A stretch of DNA of 64,000 bases, taken from assembly GCA_910586255.1 (NCBI GenBank), contig CAJUHR010000005.1, forward strand, positions 62,001-126,000, written 5' to 3'. Below the pieces are notes generated by a model, which was not told where the DNA came from, searched no databases, and saw only the letters and a list, made by a program, of their open reading frames with translations. The DNA comes from an uncultured Lachnospiraceae bacterium. Lineage in GTDB: Bacteria; Bacillota; Clostridia; Lachnospirales; Lachnospiraceae. Of this stretch, positions 52,023 to 59,124 are shown piece after piece; position 1 is the stretch's first letter; every line of letters begins with the position of its first letter. A program made the position numbers and the translations under genes.

Positions 52023-53163
52023 GTTCTTTGCGCCTCAAAATCCATCCCATGATAAATGTCAGCATCCCGGCGCCGGCCAGCACAGGCACGGGCCACCACA
52101 GCTGTCCTGTCTGGGGCAGCAAAGGCCAGTTTGCGGCAGGAACAGCCTCCTCCAAAATGTCTGTCCCCTGCATATCAGCCAAAGGTGTGTCTTCGCCAAA
52201 GATTTCTGTCAATGAAGGAACTGCCCCCGGTCCTCCGCCGGAGCTGGAACCTCCGCCGCTGGGGCCTCCCCCGCCGCCTGATGATCCTCCGCCGCCTCCT
52301 GAACCAGGGCCTCTATAATAACGGTTGGTGACCACATAGGTGATACCCTCTGTGGCCGTGGAAACCTGGTAATTGCCGGTGGCGCGTTCCACAATGCGCC
52401 AGGTATACCGGTTATCCAGTCCATCCCATTGATATCGCCAGTTATTTTCCGCCGTAAGCTTTACGGTCTCCTTAACCTCCCCATCCTGTAACAGATCAAA
52501 GGTCAGGCTCTGGGGCCGCAACCCCTCGTATCCATTGTCGTCCCAGACTTTCAGCAGCCGGCGGGAGCTGTCCCCCTCCGGACTGGGAGATGACTTGGGA
52601 CTGACGGTCACGTCATACACCCATTCGTCCTCCACCAGGCTGGGAAGCGCAATCATAAACGGTGCTGTTTTGTAATAAATCTTTGTTCTGTATCCGTCCA
52701 GAACGGTCTCTCTCTCAAAGGTCTCTCCAACCACCAGATACAATCCGGTGTCCAACTCCTCCCATTTCAGACGTCCCTTTTCATCCGTTGTGGAAGTGCG
52801 GTTCGCCAAAACCTTGTCGCGCTCCACAAATCCTGCCAGAACATCCGCCATACTAACCCATTCACTGCCGGTCATATCGTCCCGGAGTTCTATCATTTCC
52901 TCATATGCTTTAAAATTCTCACTGAAGCTGAACCGTACAAGGTCGTTCATGTCAGCGACCTTATAGGCTTTGAATGTCACATTGCCAAACTCAGCCGTGC
53001 TTTTGTGACAATAGATCTCCAGCGATGTTTTCCTTGCCACATCTGGCCTCACATAAGCCAGCGCCTGGGACGGGGCCGCTGAGAGCACGACAATCGCGGA
53101 TACTGCCAGTGCCGCAAGACGTTTAAAACGCTGTTTCAAGCCTCTCAAGCTCACATGATTCAC
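52012..53163 (-). CDS. Minor pilin with Cna_B domain and LPQTG signal
   Basis: A 383-residue secreted protein. It has a signal peptide (LAALAVSAIVVLSAAPSQALA) and an N-terminal pilin-like domain (about 40-190, GLYLVVGETF). A Cna_B domain (about 195-275) follows, with the isopeptide lysine region LLKVWDDNGYEGLRPQSL and ending TYVVTNRYY. A Gly/Ser-rich linker precedes LLPQTGQLWW, a span and RRKEHEN. The GTG at 53163 overlaps the sortase C stop; a GTG nine bases further on is also possible and better spaced from AAAGGG. It is the counterpart of the minor subunit in locus 1. Confidence 0.85.
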   Translation of the reverse strand: MNHVSLRGLKQRFKRLAALAVSAIVVLSAAPSQALAYVRPDVARKTSLEIYCHKSTAEFGNVTFKAYKVADMNDLVRFSFSENFKAYEEMIELRDDMTGSEWVSMADVLAGFVERDKVLANRTSTTDEKGRLKWEELDTGLYLVVGETFERETVLDGYRTKIYYKTAPFMIALPSLVEDEWVYDVTVSPKSSPSPEGDSSRRLLKVWDDNGYEGLRPQSLTFDLLQDGEVKETVKLTAENNWRYQWDGLDNRYTWRIVERATGNYQVSTATEGITYVVTNRYYRGPGSGGGGGSSGGGGGPSGGGSSSGGGPGAVPSLTEIFGEDTPLADMQGTDILEEAVPAANWPLLPQTGQLWWPVPVLAGAGMLTFIMGWILRRKEHEN

Positions 53164-54026
53164 CCTTTCTTCTTTTTCTTCTTTGCTCTGTTTCTCGTTT
53201 TCTTAATAACAATGGCCAAAAATAAAATCAGAACAGACATTGCTCCGCCAATCAGCAGCGGCAAATTCTTCTCCTTAGGCGCGGACGCAACCGTGATTAC
53301 CGGTTTAATCTCCTTTACCTCCTCCTCGGGAAGATTTTCAATCCTGTGTCCCCGAACCAGCAGCCGGTGTGAATTGACGCCGTAGGGGGTGCAGGTAATG
53401 AGTGTACAATAATCCTCACCGGGAACGATCTGTAAATCCTCTGTCTCCTGAGGCAGAACGATCTTTATCTGATCAATCTGATAGGTCAGGGTTTCGTTCA
53501 GGACAGACATCATGAAAATGTCGTCCTCCTTAAGCTCCGTCAGGTTGGTAAAGAGTACCGCCTTGGGAAGTCCCGTGTGCCCCGACAGCACTGTGTGGGT
53601 AGAGCTTCCGCCTATCGGAAGGCTGCTGCCCTCCATGTGCCCCACCGCAACCTGCAGCACCGCATCGCTTGTTCCGTGGTAAATGGGCAGCTCCACATGA
53701 ATCTTGGGAATGCTCACATACCCCATAATACCGTTGCCGGCAACATTCAGCAGGGCTTCATACCGGATCATTTCAGGTTCCTCCACCACCAGGGGATTCT
53801 CCTTTTTCGTCAAATACTCATTGTACTCCCGGGCTGCCTGCAAAAGAGCGCTGTAGTCGGTCTCGTCTAGCTGCTCCACCTTTTCCATATAGTTGGATAT
53901 GGCCCTGGACTGGTGAATGGAATTGTACCAGTCACTGACGGTCGGATATGCCAAAAGGCACATGCCGATCACCATGACAAATCCCAGTGCAATTCCGGAC
54001 CAGTGTCTTTTCAGAAAACGCTTCAC
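53160..54026 (-). CDS. Class C (pilus-polymerising) sortase, locus 3
   Basis: A 288-residue sortase with N- and C-terminal membrane segments (GIALGFVMVIGMCLLAYPT; LPLLIGGAMSVLILFLAIVI). The catalytic His is in VLSGHTGLPKAVLF; Cys/Arg are in CTLITCTPYGVNSHRLLVRGHR. It is clearly related to the locus 1 enzyme at 16958-17866. It starts with GTG after GAGAGGAAG, downstream of the major pilin gene and a hairpin at 54066-54085. Confidence 0.95.
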   Translation of the reverse strand: MKRFLKRHWSGIALGFVMVIGMCLLAYPTVSDWYNSIHQSRAISNYMEKVEQLDETDYSALLQAAREYNEYLTKKENPLVVEEPEMIRYEALLNVAGNGIMGYVSIPKIHVELPIYHGTSDAVLQVAVGHMEGSSLPIGGSSTHTVLSGHTGLPKAVLFTNLTELKEDDIFMMSVLNETLTYQIDQIKIVLPQETEDLQIVPGEDYCTLITCTPYGVNSHRLLVRGHRIENLPEEEVKEIKPVITVASAPKEKNLPLLIGGAMSVLILFLAIVIKKTRNRAKKKKKKG

Positions 54027-54065
54027 TACGTGTTCTTCCTCTCTATTCTGTGTCGATGCACCAAA

Positions 54066-54085
54066 GGAGGGCGTGCCCGCCCTCC
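54066..54085. terminator. Hairpin between major pilin and sortase C
   Basis: Perfect 8-bp stem GGAGGGCG / CGCCCTCC with a 4-nt loop. On the minus strand only TTT follows, so it is more likely a partial attenuator or 3'-end stabiliser that favours pilin over downstream genes. Confidence 0.55.
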
Positions 54086-54147
54086 CTCAGAATCATCTGC
54101 TGGCAAAAGCGTGTCTGTATCGCTCGTTTCGCCTTTCTATGTCAGCT

Positions 54148-55899
54148 TTATTCGGCATCCTCTGCCTTTTTTCCTTTCAGAATGATTGTGGCGCCTGCCA
54201 TGGCAATCAGAAGCATGCCGCCAATGTACATCATCATGGTGCCTACGCCGCCGGTTTCGGGGAGGAGGGCACCGCGTCCCTGGTTGATATGAACATAGAA
54301 CCAGTTGTCAGCAACCTTTACCTCGTCATCATGATCATTAGCTTTGCCACCTTCAGGGGCTTCAGCTTTGTCAAAGTTTCCATTATTAAACCCAACTGTA
54401 AATACAATGTCATGATGCACATTATATCCTGCCGGAGCTGAATCCTGATGCAATGTGTACTGGCCGGTGCTTAACCCTGTAATCGTCAAAGAACCATTTG
54501 CATCAATAGTAGCCTTAACGCTCTTCTTATTTCCGTCAACACCAGTAGCCTCAGAGACCTCAAATAATCCTACTTTATATCCAGGCTTCATGCCTTCCTC
54601 ATAGTCAGCATATTGGTCTTTCGTTTCTTCTGTCGGAGCTTCAGTTGTATAAGTATCATCTGTCAGTTTGTAATATACGCCTGTCTCTCCCTCTCCAACT
54701 TCCACAAATGAGGTTGTCACTGTCAGCTTAGAATTAATTCCATCACCTGTTAAAGTGAAAGCAGCGTCTGTCATGGGTTTTCCATCAGCAAAATCGGTTA
54801 CTGTAAGTCCGGTGACATAAGTTTCGGTCTTGCCTTTTTCGCCTGTAACAGTCTCGCCCTTAGGATCCTCAGGATCTGTAGGATCCGGTTTGTTATCAGG
54901 ATCATTTGGCTTTCCTTCTCCATTTTTCCTCGGATCATTAGAATAGGTTAATTTAACTTCGTTTGTATTAGGATCTTTCCCCACGTATGCCTTGTCTGTC
55001 AGTTCTGCAGAATACGTTACCACAACTTTATCACTGGCCGATAAGTTCTCAACAGCTGCCTTAAGGTCGTTTACACCAATCGTAATGACGGTTGTATCGT
55101 TAGCTCCTTTTTCACTGCCAACATAAAATTGGTTCTCTTTAAGTATACCTTTACCTTCAATTGTGATCTTTACAGTCTCCTTGTCAAATTCCAGGCCTTT
55201 GCTCATGATATCAGTAAAGGTATAGTAATAGGATTTGTAATCAGCCAGGTTATCCGGAAGAGTTCCTACAATTTTGAAGTTCAGCATATCTCCGATAGAA
55301 GCTGCGCCCTTCTTTTCTTCCTCAGTCCCTTTAACTACTGTTTTATCCACTGTCGGCACACCTTTTTTTGGATTAAGGTTTAATTTATTATCCACCACCG
55401 TGACAACATAAGGAACATATTCATTACTCTCAACATTATTATCGCTGCCTACAGGACGGACTAAATAATAACCATTTGCCCAGCCATTAGCACCCTCATC
55501 AATGTCTTTGAGCTCATCTAATGTTTTATTTGCCTGAACAGGTATTGTAAAATCTACATACTTAGTAATTACATCAAGTCTGGCTTTATCGGAAGAGCTT
55601 TCACCCAACGCGACTAATTCATTCAAAACATCTGTCGGAACGCTTTGCCCTGCTACTGCTTGATTCTCGGTCTCCCCCTCAGGGATATATTTACCATTGC
55701 TGCCCCATTTGATATCTCCCAAAGTATCTCCGTCCATATTGGCATATGTTCCAGTAAAAATCTGGAAAACATCATACTTCTCCTCTGGTGTCTGGGTTCC
55801 ATCACCCTGGTCTCCCTCTACCGCAAACGCCGGTGCACACATCCCCAACGTCATCACTGCTGCCAGCGCCAGACTGGCTAATCTCTTAAACTTACGCAT
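54148..55899 (-). CDS. LPXTG major pilin, locus 3
   Basis: A 583-residue SpaA/FimA-type backbone pilin. It has a signal peptide (LASLALAAVMTLGMCAPAFA), an N-terminal domain with YYLVRP, and a fimbrial isopeptide-type D2 domain (about 175-310, VDKTVVKG ... YYYTFTDIMSKGLEFD). A linker with NDPDNKPDPTDPEDP follows, then a SpaA-like domain (370-515, GQYTLHQDSAPAGYNV, in place of the usual YxLxET E-box). The sorting signal LLPETGGVGTMMMYIGGML ends in KGKKAEDAE. AAGGAGTCCAATT precedes the ATG. It is the first structural gene of pilus 2, polymerised by the adjacent class C sortase. Confidence 0.93.
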   Translation of the reverse strand: MRKFKRLASLALAAVMTLGMCAPAFAVEGDQGDGTQTPEEKYDVFQIFTGTYANMDGDTLGDIKWGSNGKYIPEGETENQAVAGQSVPTDVLNELVALGESSSDKARLDVITKYVDFTIPVQANKTLDELKDIDEGANGWANGYYLVRPVGSDNNVESNEYVPYVVTVVDNKLNLNPKKGVPTVDKTVVKGTEEEKKGAASIGDMLNFKIVGTLPDNLADYKSYYYTFTDIMSKGLEFDKETVKITIEGKGILKENQFYVGSEKGANDTTVITIGVNDLKAAVENLSASDKVVVTYSAELTDKAYVGKDPNTNEVKLTYSNDPRKNGEGKPNDPDNKPDPTDPEDPKGETVTGEKGKTETYVTGLTVTDFADGKPMTDAAFTLTGDGINSKLTVTTSFVEVGEGETGVYYKLTDDTYTTEAPTEETKDQYADYEEGMKPGYKVGLFEVSEATGVDGNKKSVKATIDANGSLTITGLSTGQYTLHQDSAPAGYNVHHDIVFTVGFNNGNFDKAEAPEGGKANDHDDEVKVADNWFYVHINQGRGALLPETGGVGTMMMYIGGMLLIAMAGATIILKGKKAEDAE

Positions 55900-56408
55900 A
55901 ATTGGACTCCTTCCTTATTTTAATAATCTCATATATTTTTAAAGTCCGAACGGTTTTGCGCCGCCGGCTGAATTTTCATAACCGACATATTAATAAAGCG
56001 CTTTTCTTTCATACCGTCTTTTCTTTCGTACTGTGCCTCTTTCGTGCTTTTCTTCTTAATACAACTTTTCTTTTGTGTAACGCTTCTTGTGCGTATCTTT
56101 TCTTTGGTAAACCGCTTCTTTTGCACGCTTTGTCTTTTATGCCATTCATCCTTTGTACAATTTCACTCCGTCCTTACAATCCCGGGTCTCCGGCAACCCA
56201 GCCGGATATCCTTTTTATTCCCTCACATCAACCTCTCCTGTCAGAGCGATGTCCGTGGCTTTTCACCCTTCCACCCTCTGCCCTGGCATCTCTACGGCCT
56301 CCGGAGCCGTCCTTTCCGCCATCCTCGATGCCTGATTGTGATGGCGGGCACCACACCTGGCGGTATCGCCTCATTCATAAAGCTCCCCCCTTTTCATGGC
56401 CCCTCTTA
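55900..56408. other. Long purine-rich leader upstream of major pilin 2
   Basis: About 500 nt with no supported gene. On the minus strand 55960-56150 is strikingly purine-rich, with repeated AAAGAAAAG-type words. A 65-codon open frame there is Lys-rich and looks like a composition artefact. No consensus promoter is evident. The region may be a long untranslated leader between leader gene 3 and the pilin. Confidence 0.5.
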
Positions 56409-56936
56409 CTACTGTGCCTGGGCTTCCTCCGGAATCTCATCCAACGCTCCGTCCATCAGCTTCAAAAGCTCCAGCGCACTTCTGAAATAGCAGCTTCTCC
56501 CGGTCTCCGCCCACAGCACCCGGCCCTGCCATGTGGCATTTTGCCGGTACTGGACATTTACCAAAAATGTGGCTCTCTTTCCTGTCTCGTTGAGGATTTC
56601 GTCTGTGCCTTTCACAATGCCGTCCCTCCTGTTGGTGTTCTCATACCATCTCGCGTCTCTCCGGCTCCATGACATATACCGGGGCTGTTCCCCGATTCTG
56701 TAGTCATTCCTTTCAGGGGCTGCAAATCTGCGAAGGCTTGCATGTGCCTGGGGAAAATCAATCCAGTCCATAAGCCGCTCCATCTGCATCAGCAGGCCGC
56801 TTACATCGTCAAAGCTTATCGGTTGTTTTGAATATCGGTTGTACAGCCTGCCGGTCATCTCGTCCTCATAATCTCTGTCAACACAGATATTTACCAGGTT
56901 CAGGGCTGCGATATTTACTGATTCTCTGTTCAGCAC
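56409..56936 (-). CDS. Leader protein of locus 3
   Basis: A 175-residue protein of unknown function, a distant member of the leader family. The C-terminal TWQGRVLWAETGRSCYFRSALELLKLMD block corresponds to SLQGLVRG...GFRSALELM in loci 1 and 2, and DDVSGLLMQMERLMDWI corresponds to the LKLDEMCS helix. It begins with GTG after GGGGGAGAGAGG. It is the first gene behind the operator at 56962-57000 and the first of the pilus 2 genes. No signal peptide. Confidence 0.72.
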   Translation of the reverse strand: MLNRESVNIAALNLVNICVDRDYEDEMTGRLYNRYSKQPISFDDVSGLLMQMERLMDWIDFPQAHASLRRFAAPERNDYRIGEQPRYMSWSRRDARWYENTNRRDGIVKGTDEILNETGKRATFLVNVQYRQNATWQGRVLWAETGRSCYFRSALELLKLMDGALDEIPEEAQAQ

Positions 56937-56961
56937 ATCCTCTCTCCCCCTCTCTGGCTAT

Positions 56962-57000
56962 AAAATAACAAAATGGCTGGCACGCCAACTGTCACGCCAA
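56962..57000 (-). promoter_or_regulatory. SARP-like operator and promoter of locus 3
   Basis: On the minus strand TTGGCGTGACAG and TTGGCGTGCCAG (56989-57000 and 56977-56988) are perfect-period 12-bp direct repeats. Nine bp later TATTTT (56962-56967) can serve as -10. The spacing is identical to the giant adhesin operator, and over 32 aligned bases both share GACAGTT-GC, CAG and the TG-TA before -10. It is the probable binding site of BTAD regulator 3. Confidence 0.66.
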
Positions 57001-57068
57001 GCCATTTTTTTCATTTTTTTCTGTTTTTTTAAAACCCGAGTGATTTTGTCTTCGTTTAGAGTATAGAT

Positions 57069-57153
57069 AGTTACAGTTCACGGGGCAGGGAAACGCACGA
57101 TGCTTTTTGTTCAGCGTAAGCCGGACAAGAAGATGTCCCATGAATAGTAACTA
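57069..57153. repeat. Dispersed intergenic repeat family 2, copy 2
   Basis: An 85-bp element bounded by AGTTACAGTTCA and TGAATAGTAACT (inverted ends), with the ATGCT-TTGTTC-GCG and CAAGAAGAT blocks shared with 11521-11600. It lies in the 384-nt space between leader gene 3 and the small toxin gene. That space also holds T-tracts at 57005-57030, the operator and the antisense promoter. Confidence 0.5.
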
Positions 57154-57190
57154 TGGATATTGATATATAGATGTGCGCAAAAAATAATAG

Positions 57191-57219
57191 TTGAAAAATC
57201 AAGAGCAAATGTATATAAT
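57191..57219 (+). promoter_or_regulatory. Promoter of antisense RNA
   Basis: TTGAAA (57191-57196), 17 bp, TATAAT (57214-57219) on the plus strand, converging on the small toxin gene. Near-consensus, and no plus-strand ORF follows. Confidence 0.7.
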
Positions 57220-57225
57220 GTACTT

Positions 57226-57336
57226 AACAGGACAGTCGGAAGGTGAATGCAGTCACCCGACCCGGCGCAACATAAAGCTATTTAGAAATAGTCGTTTGAT
57301 CTCGCCAAAGAACAGGACGGCTATTTCTTATTTTTC
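57226..57336 (+). ncRNA. Putative antisense antitoxin RNA
   Basis: Inferred from a strong promoter (57191-57219), a GTCGG...GGTGA/TCACC...CGAC hairpin (57234-57261) and an intrinsic terminator. The terminator pairs GAAATAGTCG at 57285-57294 with CGGCTATTTC at 57318-57327, then TTATTTTT. The terminator overlaps the 3' end of the toxin coding sequence on the opposite strand, so the RNA is complementary to the toxin mRNA tail, as in type I toxin-antitoxin pairs. The ends are approximate. Confidence 0.58.
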
Positions 57337-57404
57337 AAATTCAGAATTGCAACGATTAGTAAAGCTATAGTAAGTATAATTTGCATTTCTTCATATGTAC
57401 TCAT
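57321..57404 (-). CDS. Small holin-like toxin peptide (type I TA-like)
   Basis: A 27-residue peptide: MSTYEEMQ, hydrophobic span IILTIALLIVAIL, polar tail NLKNKK. This is the typical layout of Firmicutes putative holin-like toxins (MSTYE start). GGAGGGG lies 8 nt before the ATG. The open frame extends upstream to 57668, but that part overlaps the regulator gene and has no ribosome binding site. With the converging antisense RNA it forms a plausible type I toxin-antitoxin pair inserted between BTAD regulator 3 and the pilus 2 genes. The region 57405-57624 is otherwise empty. Confidence 0.62.
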   Translation of the reverse strand: MSTYEEMQIILTIALLIVAILNLKNKK

Positions 57405-57624
57405 AATAATCACCCCTCCCGCAGAACTTGGATCAGGTGAGAACACGTCCCCCGGCTGCCCGGTTAAATATATTATATTGTCACGGTACCGACTTTTGTA
57501 GCTGCACAAGCCAATTGGAATTTTAAGATTTACTTCGTCAGAATAAAAGATGCTCTCAGATTTAATATCATAATAAGGAAGGCGGGAACCAGTCCGGTTC
57601 CGCGCCATTCCCCATACTTTCCCT

Positions 57625-58815
57625 TCATTCCTTCCCCAGCTCAATAATCTCCACAATCTCATAATCAATCTGACAGAAGGGATTAGGGTTCAATTCCTGG
57701 AATTTGCTGCGTATCCTCTGAAAAATGGTCTCGCAGTCATCACTGCTGGTTCCGGACAGCAGAATCAGGCACTGGCTTTGGCTGTACCTGGTATAGACAT
57801 CTCCCCGTCTTAAGGTGACCTCGATGGCCTGGGAGAGCCAGTCGATGGCTTCCTTCTCCTTCTCCATGGAAACGTCCATGTACCGGAGACCGCACAGCAT
57901 CAGAAAAAGCGACTGACCGCTGCGCTCCAATATACGGCACACAAGCCGGTATGTATCGATAAAGCTGGGATAGGGACAATAGTAGGCGCCCGGATTTTCC
58001 TTGTCCTCACTCAGCTGCTTTTTTACCCTCATCAGGCTGTTCTCCCGATTGACCAGCCTTCCGTTCATTTTCTGAAAACGCTCCATCAGCCGGGGAGAGG
58101 GCGGAATCCCCATCTCATCCGAATACCGCTTTACCGTCTGCTGATAGATCTGATAGGCCTGCTCATACTGCTCTAGCTCCATCAGACAATCAATCTGATA
58201 TACCTGCCACTCCTCGTATGGATAATACTCCGCCGCCTTGGTGCAGAGCTCAAGCATCTGCTGATACTCCTGCTGCTCCTTCCAGATTTCGCACAGCTGG
58301 TAAACCGCATCCGCATACAGATTCTTCAGACGTATGTTTTCCACAGCTGCCCATACCTCACTGTACATCTCAGGCAAAAATTCTCCCTGATAGATAGCAC
58401 AGGCATTTTTTAAAAGCTCTTCCCGCTCCCTGCCTTCCTTCTTCCCGGCTTCCTCAACCATCTCCTCCATGGCTATGGCATCCACCCAGGTCTCTGTATC
58501 CGCTGACCAGTAGCAGATACCATTTTTCAAGAGAATATACTCTTCCTTTGGAAGGCCTGCGGCGACCAGCTGTTTTTTCAAACGGTAAATCAGGCTGTTA
58601 AGGCTGTTGTTCCTGTCATTAATCACTTCCCAGTCATACAGATACGAAAGAAGCTGCTCCTTGGAAATCCCGGTCTTTTTATGAATAAGAAGGATTTGCA
58701 AAAGCTGTATGGATTTGAACTTGCTTCCCTTACTGAAAGATATGGGATATCCGTTATAATGGATGGTAAATCCACCTAACATACAGATTTCTAGTTTTCC
58801 ACTGTCCTTTCCCAC
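57625..58815 (-). CDS. BTAD-family transcriptional regulator 3
   Basis: A 396-residue paralogue of regulator 2. It has a winged helix (about 1-95, LEICMLGGFTIHYNGYPISF ... LLSYLYDWEVINDRNN), a BTAD domain (100-240, YEQAYQIYQQTVKRYSDEMG) and a C-terminal degenerate GGDEF-like domain with LRRGDVYTRYSQSQCLILL where active enzymes have RYGGDEF. A GTG at 58815 follows GGGGAGG by 8 nt and is preferred to the TTG at 58839. It is transcribed from a consensus promoter toward the pilus 2 genes and is the likely activator of the promoter at 56962-57000. Confidence 0.85.
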   Translation of the reverse strand: MGKDSGKLEICMLGGFTIHYNGYPISFSKGSKFKSIQLLQILLIHKKTGISKEQLLSYLYDWEVINDRNNSLNSLIYRLKKQLVAAGLPKEEYILLKNGICYWSADTETWVDAIAMEEMVEEAGKKEGREREELLKNACAIYQGEFLPEMYSEVWAAVENIRLKNLYADAVYQLCEIWKEQQEYQQMLELCTKAAEYYPYEEWQVYQIDCLMELEQYEQAYQIYQQTVKRYSDEMGIPPSPRLMERFQKMNGRLVNRENSLMRVKKQLSEDKENPGAYYCPYPSFIDTYRLVCRILERSGQSLFLMLCGLRYMDVSMEKEKEAIDWLSQAIEVTLRRGDVYTRYSQSQCLILLSGTSSDDCETIFQRIRSKFQELNPNPFCQIDYEIVEIIELGKE

Positions 58816-58894
58816 AACCTTTGCCTCCCCTGTCAACACGCTAATTCCCTGCTATGCCATGCCGCACCAGCCCGCAGGCAATACTTTCCATTTC

Positions 58895-58923
58895 ATTATA
58901 TTCACAGAATTTCCTTGTGTCAA
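58895..58923 (-). promoter_or_regulatory. Consensus promoter of BTAD regulator 3
   Basis: On the minus strand TTGACA (58918-58923), 17 bp, TATAAT (58895-58900): a perfect sigma-A promoter about 75 nt upstream of the regulator. Unlike regulator 2, this one appears not to depend on a DNA switch. Confidence 0.82.
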
Positions 58924-58957
58924 TATAATTGTCTGTATATTTTCGTTACTGCTCACT

Positions 58958-59023
58958 CCATAGTTACTGTTCACACCATGACTAATCACTTCGCTGATTA
59001 GTCATGAGCCAGTACAGTTATGG
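58958..59023. repeat. Dispersed nested-hairpin repeat, copy 2
   Basis: Inverted relative to 11449-11510. The central stem CATGACTAATCA / TGATTAGTCATG is perfect with loop CTTCGC; outer ends CCATAGTTACTG and AGTACAGTTATGG are complementary. Two further palindromes follow (CATATGCCC / GGGCATATG at 59032-59071, and TTCACAGG / CCTGTGAA near 59080-59098). Confidence 0.65.
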
Positions 59024-59124
59024 AGCCAAAGCATATGCCCCATCGCCACAGGCGATTTCAAATGGGCATATGATGTTACATTCACAGGGTACCTGTGAAC
59101 AGAAACATATTTTCTCCTCGCCTT

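Noticed and set aside
55929..56126. 65-codon Lys/Arg-rich frame in the pilin 2 leader
   Set aside because: No ribosome binding site; product is a simple translation of purine-rich repeats. Kept as a leader-region observation only.
57405..57668. Upstream extension of the small toxin frame
   Set aside because: Overlaps the regulator gene end and lacks a ribosome binding site, whereas the short peptide has a strong one directly before MSTYE.
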